From positions 513,105-577,104 of the forward strand of contig JAEVLN010000022.1 in NCBI GenBank assembly GCA_018350325.1: 64,000 bases of DNA, written 5' to 3'. Numbering within the stretch: the stretch's first letter is position 1; the number at the start of each line of letters is the position of its first letter. This stretch comes from Globodera rostochiensis. Lineage: Eukaryota; Nematoda; Chromadorea; Rhabditida; Heteroderidae. A program made the translations under genes and the position numbers. This document shows positions 52,168-63,611 of the stretch, piece after piece. Under the pieces are notes generated by a model. It did no database searches. It worked only from the letters and a program-made list of their open reading frames with translations, and was not told the origin of the DNA.

Positions 52168-54823
52168 ATGCATGCACAGAGCGGATCAGGTAAAAGCAAA
52201 TGGCGATGTTTAACCATTGACGATCATCTGTTTAGTGCCGTTTCCAGGGCAGCCTGACATCCCACACACGCGAGTGGAGTTAATGCTGTCGGCGAGGTCA
52301 GCTGATGCCTCTTTTTTGATCTATGATCGGATTAATTTGTCAGGGATCTAAAGGACAAGGATTTTTTGTCAAAGTCGGACCCGATGTGTGTCATTTACCT
52401 GTTAGTGCCCAGAGGCGACAAAGAGCCAGAATTTGTTGAGATAGGCCGGACTGAAATGATTGCTAACAACCTGAACCCAGAATGGGATGCCAAAATTATG
52501 CTGGATTACTTCTTCGAGACCAAACAACAATTACGCTTTGACGTCTACGACATCGACACGGAAAACACGAGAGATTTAAGTAGTCAGGACTTTTTGGGTA
52601 AGCAAATTTTTTGCAAAGGTTTGGCAAAATTAAATAATTTTGTGTCAGGGCGGTGTGAATGCCATTTAGCGGACATTGTGGCAGCCGTGCACGGAACACT
52701 GACACTGAGACTAAAGTAAACTTGCTTTTTACGATAAAAAAATTTGCCAAATTTTGGGGATGAGCCGGGACAGGACGGCAAACTGACCATTAGAGCGGAG
52801 GAAGTTGACGAGGGCCAAAAGGAGGTTGTCAGCATGGTCTGTCATGGTCAGCAAGTGGCGTCCAAGGGAATTTGCTGGTGTCTTTCGTCGACGGACCCGT
52901 TCCTCGAGTTTCATCGACTGTACCCTGATGGATCGTGGGTTTTTTTAAACTCTTGGCCATTTGAACCCATTATGTTACAGCAAACAGTTGGTCTATCGGA
53001 CTGAGGTGCAGAACAGAACCGTGGACCCGGAGTGGAAACCTATTGAGATCACAGTGCGCCACCTTTGCGAGGGAGACAAAAACAGGTGGGTCCGACTCGA
53101 CCGGTTCTAGAAAAGCCCTGAAAATAATCATTTATTAACTGTTCCCCTCTTCAGCCCTGAGATAATCGATCATTTTGCATATTAAGAGAATTTCTGGTCG
53201 AATGTTTTGACTACAAGTTGGCTGGCAGGTATGTACTGTTTCAGCAGGGCATACCCTGGCGGGGAGATAGTTTGAGAGAGAGAGAAAGAGGGGGGGGGGG
53301 TTTCAAAATCAAAATTGCTTCGGTTCAAATTATGGATCTGGGCCAAAGCAGAACACCCTTCTCCACCCATCTTTGGTCACAAATATTGCCGTGGTGCAAA
53401 ATCATTTTGTTTTAGGCACAATTTGCTCGGTTCCGCTCTTCTTTCCGTCCACAAATTGGTCACTTTAAGGCAGCACAATTACAACTTGGAGAGAAAACAC
53501 AAAAAATGCTCGAAAAAAGGCACAACTTCTGTGGACGGCTCATTGCGCTTTCTTCAAGCCGAGTGCCGTCGTGAATACACTTGGCTCGACTTCATCGGGG
53601 GAGGGTAAGAACGAATTATAGGTAAATATGTGCGCGATATCATTCAACATCCGATTTTTTCCCACGGGAGCGAATGATTATGTTCAGAATGCAGCTCGAG
53701 TTCATGGTTAGCATTGATTTCACCGCCTCAAATGGAGATGTGCGATTGCCAAACTCGCGCCATTACATCGACCAGTTGTGCTTGAACCAATACGAAATTG
53801 CCATTCGTTCGGTTTTGGAAATTTGTCAGCACTACAACAGCACAAAAGAGTTCGAAGCGTTCGGATTTGGTGCCAAAGTGTCGTTAACTCAACCCGTTAG
53901 CCATTTGTTTCCACTGGTGGGCCAGCCCACGGTTTGCGGTGTCGACGGAGTAATGGGCGCCTACCGCTCAACGCTTAATGTGAGCGTTTGTATACTGAAA
54001 CACAAAACATTTGCTATAAGAAAGAGCCTTTAAAAACAACCGACAGCCTTCAAATGTTAGAGACATGACTGAATTCTTTAGAATGTTTTGCTTTACGGTC
54101 CCACGTATTTTGAACCAACAGTGCTCTATGCCCAACAAAAATGTCGTTTATTTCCACGCGATGGGTCGCGCTATCAGGTCCCTTCTGTGCTTTTTGATTA
54201 ATTGGTTTTGATTTAGATTTCCCCTGATTTTAGATTCTCCTAATAATCACCGATGGTCTCATTGATGATATGGCAAAAACTAAATTGGCCGTCATTGAGG
54301 TCCAACAATTGGCCCTTTTTCAGTTTGGGTGCTCGAACTCAGGACTGTGTGTCCAATTTTCAGTCTATGTGCACAATCACATTTTTATTTAAAAAAATCA
54401 AATTCAAACACATACATGAGAATTTAGGCAAGCAAAATACACAAAAATTGCAATTCAGGCTTCATCTCTTCCGCTGTCGATAATTGTAAACACTATTATT
54501 GAAAAATATACCGGGATTTTTCAGATTATTGGCGTTGGAGAAGAGGACTTTTTAAAAATGGACGAATTGGACAGTGACGAAGCACTGTTGCAGGAGAACA
54601 ATATGGTGGCGAAGCGTGACATCGTCCAGGCATTTGCTCGCGGTGTTCTTTTACTAATTTTCTTCTGCTTTTTCAGTTTGTTCCATTTCGAGAGTACTAC
54701 GGAGCAGTTCAGACACCGAACAACAAATTGTCAGTGCAGCAGCAATCGCAAGTCCAGGCTCAACTTGCCAAGGCTGTTCTTGAGGAGATTCCCTATCAGG
54801 GTGGGAGGAGGAATACTGATTGA
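52168..54823 (+). CDS. copine (two C2 domains plus copine A domain)
   Basis: Copines bind membranes in response to calcium. Exons: 52168-52189, 52248-52296, 52344-52597, 52649-52715, 52758-52934, 52981-53085, 53187-53228, 53416-53604, 53688-53979, 54082-54177, 54234-54299, 54459-54485, 54525-54629 and 54677-54823, about 545 residues. C2A has RVELMLSARDLKDKDFLSKS DPMC and TENTRDLSSQDFLG. C2B has STDPFLEFHRLYPDGS, FLVECFDY and HNLLGSALLSVHKL. The A domain has FMVSIDFTASNGD (DxTxSN metal site), AFGFGAKV, CGVDGVMGAYRSTL, LLIITDGLIDDMAKTK, IIGVGEEDF and AKRDIVQFVPFREY. One intron uses a GC donor (54630), and the intron before 52758 lacks an AG end. The last few residues (GGRRNTD) replace the usual tail, so a further exon is possible. 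Confidence 0.9.
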
Positions 54824-55315
54824 ACTGCTTCATATGATGACTTTAACCAAAAATTAGTTTTTAAATGTACAAAACGGTGAGTGATTCCCCATGTTACATT
54901 CAGTGACTTCTTATATGCGAATGCACAACATTGAACCACTCCGAGGACCATTGGTACAACAATTTCCGTTCGACAGTTTAGGGCTTTCCCCCTCGGCACC
55001 AACATCGGCAAATTGACTTTTCTAAGAACGTACGTCTCCGTTTTTGCCCCTCCTACATACATTCCTCATCAATTCTTTAATTACCGGTTTTGTATGACTT
55101 CAATAACAATTGATTTCGACGATGATGTACCCCCTCCCCTCATCCCCTCCTCCTTTATGTATCTCTCGATATTCAATGGTTGAATTAAACTTTTCCTACT
55201 GATGTGGAGGGTTCAAATTGCAGGATTGACTATATTCAGTTTTTTGTCCTTTTCAATAAAATATTTATATTATTGTTGCTTATACTATTAATTTAGTTTT
55301 AAAAGTATTCGTTTG
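54824..55315. other. intergenic sequence, copine to ALKBH4
   Basis: No coding sequence is recognised. AATAAAATATTTATATT near 55256 resembles a polyadenylation region for copine, just before the ALKBH4 start. Confidence 0.45.
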
Positions 55316-56660
55316 ATGTTCGATTGTCCTCGGACGGAAGTGTCTGCTAAAATTGAAAAATGCCCTTGCAGAGGCCTGCGATATTGCGCGTTGTGTTTGG
55401 TGAGTGTTTGTGGTTTGCTCAACGCTTATATATGACGAGTGATCGGTTACCTGTAACATAAAAGTAATGATGGCGTTAAACCCGTTATTGGACCTTGGAA
55501 CCAAAGGCAAAGAATCCTCGAATAGTCACTGGTCCTTTGAATTAGGTGGTGAAATGTCGTGGAACCGAGCAGATCGAAATGATTTTCGTTAATTTATGTA
55601 GGGAACTGAAAGAGTGTCAAAACGGCGTGGCGATGTGCGAATTAAAGGAAACACATTTTTACGCCATTCGTCGATGGTTTACAATGTAGTGGATGGCAAG
55701 GCCCATCGATGTGCGACGTTAAAGTACAAATTTTAAAATTGGATTTTTCTATAAGAAGCTAAGTTCCGCCGAACTAACGTCAGCCGCTCTGTCCATCGAA
55801 GAAATCGCACGTTCAATTGGACATCCGCATATTTGTAGCGATTGTTTCTCCATGCCAGGAGTTCGATTGGTCCCAAATTTCATCTCCGAAAGTGAGGAGC
55901 AGTTCCTTCTGAGCAGTATTGATTGCGCCCAATGGGCTCCTTCACAATCGGGAAGGCAGAAACAGGTTTAGTAGTGTGTTGGGCGTTTACACTCGTAGGG
56001 TGTTGTTTGATACGATTCGATCTTCAGGACTACGGGCCTCGCATCAATTTCAAGGCACAACGCGTTAACACCACCAAATTTGTTGGGTTGCCTGATTATG
56101 TGGACCATTTGCTGCGATGGATCAGTGAGAGGGAGGGCACCATGGGTCTGCTGGACGGGTTCAGTCCGGTTGAACTGTGCAATTTGGAGTACTCCAGTGA
56201 GCGACTTTCTTCCATTGACTTGCATAAGGTCCTTTTTTGTGTTTATTGTAAGCCGAATTCATGGGCTGCAAATGCTCACCATTCACAATTATTCAAAGAA
56301 TCTTTTGCAGGATGATGCATGGATTTGGGGCGAACGTCTTGTTAGGTAAGACAAACAGCTTTTTTATTTCATTAAATTGATGCACCAAATTCCTCCTCCC
56401 TCCCCTAAACCAGCATTTCGTTGAACTCGGACTGTGTGTTCATGTTGGAACATCCCGACCTCAAAGTGCTAGTCTTCATCCCAGTACCTCGCCGCTCGCT
56501 TTTGTGTTTGTTCGATAGAGAGCGATTTGTGTGGAATCACGGCATTTTCCCGCACCATATTTACGGCAGAAGGGTGGCCATTACTCTAAGGGAACTGGCC
56601 AAAGCATTTTTGGTCTGTTTTAGTCAGCACAAATCAAAGAATATTACATTTAGAAAGTAG
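55316..56660 (+). CDS. ALKBH4: alpha-ketoglutarate-dependent dioxygenase ALKBH4
   Basis: ALKBH4 is an Fe(II)/2-oxoglutarate dioxygenase acting as a demethylase. Exons: 55316-55399, 55759-55965, 56028-56228, 56311-56345 and 56414-56660, at least 257 residues. The N-terminal Cys cluster KCPCRGLRYCALC matches the family's C-x-C...C-x2-C start. FSMPGVRLVPNFISESEEQF begins the catalytic fold. DYGPRINFKAQRV, DGFSPVELCNLEYS and the iron-binding H-x-D in SSIDLHKDDAWIWGERLV follow. VPRRSLLCLF and WNHGIFPHHIYGRRVAITLR supply the distal His and the 2-oxoglutarate Arg. The model is about 45 residues shorter than human ALKBH4. A missing exon between 55400 and 55758 is likely, and the frame at 55547-55690 is a candidate, but I could not fix its boundaries. 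Confidence 0.85.
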
Positions 56661-57695
56661 GGTAATACTAAAGATGGTGCCCACCGTAATTCAAAAAAAA
56701 AAAATAAAATTAGTTTTTAAAGTCGATAAAAGATTTTTCGCAATGAATCTGTCCTCATTTTGACCAACCGGACCCAAATTCGAACAATTAGCAATTTTAC
56801 CCACAAATTCAAAAAGCGTGAATTCGATCATTACTTGTCTATTCGATGTAATTTTGTGCTTTTCGAACAATTTCGAGGCCAAAGCTGATTTTAAAATTTT
56901 TGAATTTTCTTTTAATCGACTTTGAAAACTTTTTTTTTTTTTTTTTGAAAAATGGGTGCATCATCTTTTAGTGTTAACGAAAGTACCTTTCAATACAAGA
57001 CATCATATACTCGAATTTAGGATGAACAGCATCTCGGGGACGACATTATGAAAAGGGCCGCCATGAGAATTGAAACAAAGACAGAACAAAATTTTGTCAC
57101 GATTTAAATACAGCCATTTTCATCTTTTCAGAAAATATTTAGTTTTTAATCTTAACACTTGTTGCGTCCCTTTATTGTATAACTTTTTTTAATATTATTA
57201 ACCTGCCATAAATGTCCAATGGCAAAATTTAGATGATAACGAAGCTTCCTTTGTTCAGTCGGTTACATTTTAATGGTGTGGCTTGAACAGTTTATTGTTT
57301 TTTAACCCCAGAGTTAGGACCCTCTCCTCTGCTGTGACTGGCCAGGCGGCCACACACACGGCAGCCGTGGCGGAGCATAATATCGGCAAATCATCGAATA
57401 TCACCCGCCAGGAGATCCCTAGAGAAAAAGCCGTTAAATCCTAGCGGTTCTGGTGGAGTCTGCATCCTTTGTAAGCCATTGGAGAAGAAATATCCATTTA
57501 ATGAAACAACCCTCGCTTCCCAGTTCTTTGTTACGTTTTTTTCCTTTTGTTTGTTTGGAGGATAAGCGAGTGAAAATGGAAGTATAGCGCAAGATGGATA
57601 TTATAAATGAATATTGAATCGGGAAATGAAATGGGACGACGACAGCACGGCTTTGTTTTTGTGGGAATTTGGGTTGGTGCTGCGCTCTTCCACAC
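56661..57695. other. intergenic region, no recognised gene
   Basis: AT-rich, with a long T run at 56930-56946 and a weak remnant of the fold-back core (56715-56790, GGACCCAAATTCGAAC). No gene is supported. Confidence 0.45.
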
Positions 57696-59534
57696 TCATC
57701 CGTGCTGTTGTGTTGGCCCACACTGCTGTTGTTGTGCGGATGCCGTGCTGACGTGCTCTTCCTTTAATTTTGTAAATTGTTATTTCCCCAGGGGTGGGGG
57801 AGATGGGCTGGGGAATGAGGTAGGGATTAGACTAATATTCTCATCATTAATAGCTTTCCATTCGGGGAGACGCGGGGAAGAATAGTTGTTAAGTAATTGC
57901 AATATAAAACGCACCAAAATTTGCATTGGCAGTTGCGTTCCCGGTTGGCATTGTTGCGGTTGTTGCTGCAGCATCACCATTTGTGACTGTCCAGCAGTCG
58001 CTGTTGTGGTCACATGGGCACTGCTCTGCGACTGCATGACGTGTTCAACTGCCTAAATTCGTTTCAAATACCCTGGGTTAATCGCTTGCTGAAACCATGG
58101 ATGGCCTTCCTTCGATGTACGATGTCTTTGCACATGCCCCGGACGATAAACTTGACTCATTGCGATAAACGCGCATCTCCTGAATGCGAATGCGGAAAGT
58201 TTGAGGAAGGACAAATCCTATTCGAATTTGACTTCCCTTCTCCCTCTCCGTTCTAATGTTTTGCTTTCAATTTGCGTTCCCATACCTCAGCATATCGCTC
58301 CTTGTCCTCCTGTGCCTTTTTCTCATAAACCGCGCGCTCGTCGTCCGAGAGAGCCTTCCAACGAATCCCGAGCTCTTGCGCAATTTGTCCGACCTTCCAT
58401 TCCGGATGTTCTCCAGAAACCTCCTGCCGCTTCTCATTCGAGAAAAAGAAGAAAGCCGATCTTAATTCGATCACGTAAACAATAGAAGAAAATGTTTCAA
58501 AAGCATACAAAGCTCTCTTTGGTGCATTTGGGTCTTTTTTCGCCCGCTTCTTTCGCTTCAAAACGTCCTCTCCACCATAAGCGGCAACCTCCGCCTGGTA
58601 TCTCTCGGCATCCTTTTGTGCCAATTCGAAAAAACGCTTTTTCTCATCATCGGTCATGGTCTGAAAGGCGGAGTAGATGGGGTAACATGGTTTAACAAAT
58701 AACATCAAAAATTACCTTCCATTTCTGGGAACATTTCTTGGAGATTTCAGTGACCTGAACACATTCGTTTGGATACTTCTTCTTGTGCTCTTCTAAAATT
58801 AGAATTGTTTTTGCATTTGCACAAAATGCTCGGCGGTGCCGATAGGTGCCGCCGAGAAAATTTTTTTGACTCAATTGTTAGGAGATTTTCAACCAAAATT
58901 TAAAAAATCGTTCTTTTTACGTTTTTTAGGAATGGGAGGGGTCCGGTGGTGCCGATAGGCGCCGGGTCCCCTCCCCTATGGTTTCTTTTTATCAAATTTC
59001 ATTCAGGGGGGGGGGGGAATTCCCCCCCCCCCCCTTCGCGTACGTGCCTGGCAAAAAAATTTTTGGGTTTGAAAACCTTTTAGTTTTTCTTTGAATTCTT
59101 TTTTGCATTTTTGATATTTCAAACAAGCAAAATATGAATAAAAATCATTTCAAGGTGCTAACGAAATAAATTTTAAAAAAGCGTTTAAAATTTTCCTGTT
59201 ACACTTACCATAGCACATTTTGACGAAAAATCCGTACGGGGACGTTTTACCACGGACAAGCGGCCTTTCGTTGTGATGGTGTATGCCCTGGATGGAACTT
59301 TGCTGTCGATGTTGTGGAATTACGTGGTGGATGATCTGTTGCGGTTGGTGCTGCAAGGTCATTCCGGGCTGCGGCTGGATAGTGTATTGACCACCCGCCG
59401 TGTTGAGAATATACGAATTTGTGATCTGCAAATAAATTAATAATGAAATAAAGTATTTAAAATTATATAAATCGACCGGACATACCAAAACCTGATTAAA
59501 CCCCAAAGCTTACCATATTTGTGAGAGAAGCCAT
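57696..59534 (-). CDS. hmg-1.2: HMGB-type protein with two HMG boxes (hmg-1.2-like)
   Basis: HMGB proteins bend DNA in chromatin. Exons in coding order: 59534-59514, 59425-59209, 58792-58716, 58660-58509, 58460-58286, 58179-58171, 58052-57915 and 57761-57696, about 284 residues. A Gln/His-rich N-terminus precedes box A ([40 protein letters not shown]). A basic linker [20 protein letters not shown] leads into box B ([40 protein letters not shown]). The tail is Gln/Thr-rich and ends CGPTQQHG. The intron 58508-58461 is only 48 bp and stays in frame, so it could be mistaken for coding sequence. The exon EMR may be longer, to 58097, because another phase-0 donor exists. A truncated CGTAGCC-type element sits in the intron 58793-59208. 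Confidence 0.9.
58820..59055. mobile_element. truncated CGTAGCC-family MITE in an HMG-gene intron
   Basis: It contains CTCGGCGGTGCCGATAGGTG, a second TGGTGCCGATAGGCGCCGGG, a G run next to a C run, and ends CGCGTACGTGCCTGG, the right TIR of the family. The left TIR is missing. The order of parts matches the intact copy at 10160-10607. Confidence 0.7.
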
Positions 59535-60050
59535 TAACCTCTGACTACAGACAGCCCCGTAGATGCAAAATATATATTTACTTCAACTAAAAATATAACC
59601 TGGAAAATTATAAAATGAGTGTACTTTTGTTACGTACGTAATATAAGGATGTTTTTGCCAAAAACAAAAAAAAATGTCTTTGAAGTTTTAAAAAAATTGA
59701 TGGGACAAAGAAACAGTTGAAGTTGATAATCCATAACTAAAAACATAAAAGAGCAAAACGACGGAAAGTGACTATAAAAAATCAATATAATAGTTTTAAA
59801 ACGAAAAGATGTTTTGCCATATAAAAATTGAAAAAGAAAACAATGTATCTGTTACTTAGCCAGGGATGTAACCGGATTCCCGAACATTTTTGGGTTTCGG
59901 AATTCCGGATCACACTTTACGTATCCACGCGTTTTTCCCTCGCCTTCAGATATCCTTTTTCCTTTCTCATAAACTAAGTCACACCTTCGCTCCCTAAGGC
60001 TTCGGTTTTCAGAATAAAATTAAAATTCTTTGACTCTAATAAAACTTGAA
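59535..60050. other. intergenic, divergent promoter region
   Basis: About 500 AT-rich bases separate the start codons of the minus-strand HMG gene and the plus-strand gene at 60051. It probably holds promoters for both. No motif is distinctive. Confidence 0.4.
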
Positions 60051-61699
60051 ATGATACAAGAATCTGAATCCGATGTCGACGACGTTGAGACCGTTTTCCC
60101 CAACAATAGGAACAGAATATTGCCACCAAAGCCCGCACAAATCAACACACGGGTGACGACGAATCAGCGTAAGAGGAAATTCACCGATGGAAAGTCAACC
60201 ACTCAACCCAACAAACGGAAGCGGACGGTCAAGCATCGCATCGTTTGTGGCGAAAATGATCAAAGCAAACCGACAATGAGTCAAAGCATGTCGCCGATAA
60301 GGTATTCCGACGTTTTGTTGTTGTTGTAAAAATACCCCAAAAATTGACAGAGTTCCTTATGACCCTCAGCCTGTTCGGAAGCGGATGCAAGCAACACGAC
60401 ACTTTCCTTGTCGTGACTATTATGGTACGGGTATAAAATGAATGTCAGATGTACTGGGAGGAATTTTGTTACGGAATGAAAAAAAACAATTTTTGTGCCC
60501 AAAAGATTTTGGAAATGGTCTTAACCCAAAACAAATTTGTCTGATTTGCACAAAAATTTTGGATTTGGACACTTCCAAAAGTTAAGTTCCTTTAAAGGCT
60601 ACGAGAGGCTAAAAACCCAACAAAATAATTTTAGGGAGAGGGTATTGCTTGAGAGGTGAGTTATTGTTATTTGCCTTAGTTTTGCCAACGCTTCAGACTG
60701 CATGATTTAGAAAACGTCAGATTGAATTCGAAATTCCCCCATCTCCCTATTTTGTTGTATAGGCAACAATTGTTTGTTTGACCACGGTCTGAATCCAATC
60801 GTCGTGAAAGACTCGGAACTGGATTATTTCAAAGTCTTTTCGATATTCAATCCGAATCCGCCTCCGCCTGGGTTGGAGGAGAAACCACAGCAGCGGCAGG
60901 ACGTCTACCTCCACAGCCAACAAATTACATCAGCAGCGGCGCTGGTGCAATCGCATTGCGCCGCTTTGTTAACGGTGGGAGGAACTGTCCAAACAACGTT
61001 ACCGAATCATATGATGTCTGTGCCGTACAGATTAGCGAAGTCCATAAATAGAAAAGAAAATGTCCAACTTATTAATATTTAATAAATTTTATTTTTTAGC
61101 CCTTACGACCGGTTTCCACTTGAAAATGCATGGCTGCAAGAGATGGAAGCGCAAAATGAGCGTCTGAAATCGGAATCAGAACGTAACACAGCTCGGCTTG
61201 GATTGGTGCAGCTATGTCGTCTGACGAAGGATTTGTACGAAAAATCAGTCGAACAGCAGAAGTGAGTCAAAGCTAGAGTTCGGACTAGAAATACACCCCC
61301 CTAAGCTGGCTTGCCAAGCAACAAAATTTTATCCTTTTTGTTAAATTTTTTTAAATCCACTGAAAAAATTTTCGCCCATTCCTGATTCCGAGCTCTAGTC
61401 AAACCAACAAATTTTGTAACAAAAAGAAACAATCACTTTTCGTTTGGAATAATTAAGTTGAGCTTTTCTAATTTGGTGTGCGTAATATACTAGCAGTATA
61501 TATTTTATATAGATTACTGTTGCGAAAATTGCAAAAACTCAACAATGACAAAATGAAGCGACAACAAGCAAAGGCCTTAATCAAAAAGTCGGAGGATATG
61601 GCAAAAAAAGCAAAGTTGGGAGTAAAACAAATTAAAAACAATGAATATTCAACTTTAAGGTGTGAGCTGGAAGAAATGTTTCGACGATTGACAGAATGA
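60051..61699 (+). CDS. uncharacterised basic protein with C-terminal coiled coil
   Basis: I do not recognise this family. Exons by phase: 60051-60301, 60351-60424, 60763-61039, 61100-61261 and 61513-61699, 316 residues with an intact frame. The N-terminus is acidic (ESESDVDDVE). It is followed by basic patches like nuclear localisation signals (NQRKRKFTDGK; PNKRKRTVKHR). A segment VPYDPQPVRKRMQATRHFPC and a Pro-rich stretch NPNPPPPGLEEK follow. The C-terminal third is helical and charged: LENAWLQEMEAQNERLKSES, then KLQKLNNDKMKRQQAKALIK, ending EEMFRRLTE. A nuclear role is inferred from composition only. The exon 60763-61039 donor (AA|gtccat) is weak. Confidence 0.65.
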
Positions 61700-62499
61700 A
61701 TATGCTGGGAATTGATTAACGTAATGTTGCTATATTGTATTATTATGAAACGACAATGTTTTGGTTTGATGACGCTCATTTTGGGACGATTTTGTTGTAC
61801 CTTTTTGCCACTGCCACTCATTTTGCCCAACTTTTACCGCCTTTGTTAATCCGTCAATTTGGTTAAATCAGATAAAATATAACATTTTGTTACATAAAAC
61901 ATTGGCTGAAGATCGTAAAGAAATGCTATAATGAACAATTTTCTTGTATTTGATTTTGTTTTTTCTTTATGGACGAAATTATGTGCAAATTAGTCAAACA
62001 GCGAGTAAGCAGGATTTGACCAAAGTTTGGTCAATTTGGTTAAGCAATTTTGTTGCTCTTTGAGGTTTGGTTGGTTTTTTTATTTGTCTTGATGTTGGAT
62101 TCTTCAGTCTTTGCCCCCCGATTCCTCTCGGTTGGTCCACATTTGCCAGCTTGTCCTTCTCCCCAAACCTTTGCCCATCAATCTGCCGATTTTGTTTATG
62201 CCTCTGTTTCCACTTGTCCATCCAGACAGCCGCTCTCCCCCCCCCCCCTCCGTCACCATTAATTGCCAAAGATTAGGCCGGGGCTGGCCATATCAACCGC
62301 TCTCCAATCCCTCCGCTCGGATAAACATTTGGTCCGAATTCCTCGGAATTTGGGCCATTCCCCCATCCATCACATCTCTCCGCCTCGAGGATGTGTCCTA
62401 TAAAATAGCTGTGTGTAATGCAGTTGATACCCATTCATCCAATTGCAATCCTTCCCACATATTTCGCAACCTTCATTTACTTTGTTCCTCCAGCTCACG
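61700..62499. other. intergenic region upstream of the FAR gene
   Basis: Pyrimidine-rich upstream sequence containing a C run at 62238-62247. Possible TATA-like TATAAAATAG lies at 62399-62408, about 95 bp before the FAR start codon, a plausible promoter position. Reading frames here lack domains. Confidence 0.5.
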
Positions 62500-63611
62500 A
62501 TGCAACGTCTATTGCTTTGCCTCACCGGAGCCAGTTTTATCGTCCTGCTCTTCGGCGCCTCGCTGCCGCCCATTGATATCAGCTCCATCCCGGAGCAGTA
62601 CCGCGGTATTTCCTTCATAACACTCACTGCAGGGCCGACGCATTCTGACATTTTCCAGAGCTGATCCCGAAGGAGGTGATCGATTTCTACAACACGCTCA
62701 CCGCGGAGGACAAACAGGCGTTGAAGGAAGTGGCGGAACGCCATGAGGAATTCCAGACTGAAGAACAGGCAATGGACGCGCACTTTCGGATGGATAAACA
62801 ACTCCCAACTAACCATTCATTTCTCCATTTAGGCAATGGAAGCGCTGAAGGCAAAGAGCGAGAAGCTGCACAGCAAAGCGGTAAGGATCATGGGAAGAAT
62901 CGTTGATTATCATTTGGGGGCAGTTGGGTCGGTGATCGGATGGGTGATTAGACCAAAATGGAAAGGGATGAGTATGTGGTCAAAGGGGGTGAAGTAAAGT
63001 CCTATAGATCAAAATATCCCATTTTCTTCAAAGAAAAGCGGCCAATTTACATTATCATTTAGGTCGAGCTGCGCAACTTGGTGAAGGTCAGAAACATTTG
63101 ATTTTGCTAGTCGATTAAATTTACCAAAACTGATCAATTTACAGGAAAAGATTGACAAACTGGTGCCGGACGCAAAGACCTTCGTCACTGAGGTGAGCAC
63201 TCAAAAAACACTGGCCTGATCAGACAAGAATTATTGCCCTTCTGAAGTTTGAATGACCGTAAATTTTGCATACAGACGATCGAGAAACTCAAGGCCATGC
63301 GCCCGAAGTCGGGAGAGAAGCCCAATCTCGAGGAGCTGCGCAAGGGGGCCAATGACACCATCGAGAAGTGAGTTGTGTTCATGGAGGACCCCTTCCACGC
63401 GAGAGACACCCCTTCATTTCCGCAGGTTCAAAGCTCTCTCTGAAGAAGCGAAGGAGTCCTTGAAAGCGAACTTTCCCAAGATCACGGGAGTCATCCAAAG
63501 TAAGCCGTTTGGAGAATGGACAATGAATGTACCTTTTCCCTTCCAGATGAGAAGTTCCAGGCATTGGCGAAGAGTTTGCTGAAGACTGAGGGCGCCGCAC
63601 CGGCAGCCTAA
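62500..63611 (+). CDS. far-1: nematode fatty-acid- and retinol-binding protein FAR-1 (secreted)
   Basis: FAR proteins are small secreted helical proteins, found only in nematodes, that bind fatty acids and retinol. In cyst nematodes FAR-1 coats the surface and is thought to blunt plant lipid-based defence. Eight exons: 62500-62605, 62659-62768, 62833-62880, 63063-63086, 63145-63192, 63276-63367, 63426-63499 and 63547-63611, 188 residues. A signal peptide (RLLLCLTGASFIVLLFGA) precedes LPPIDISSIPEQYRELIPKE. Helical segments follow (FYNTLTAEDKQALKEVAERH; KSEKLHSKAVELRNLVKEKI; LRKGANDTIEKFKALSEEAK), ending EGAAPAA. The intron after exon 2 starts GC, not GT. A polyadenylation-type AATAAA lies at 63732. 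Confidence 0.95.

Noticed and set aside
55547..55690. Extra ALKBH4 exon
   Set aside because: Open and in a plausible place, but it lacks a clear match to the family and good boundaries, so it was left out of the model.
62370..62816. 148-codon minus-strand frame over the FAR gene
   Set aside because: Antisense shadow of FAR exons 1-2.
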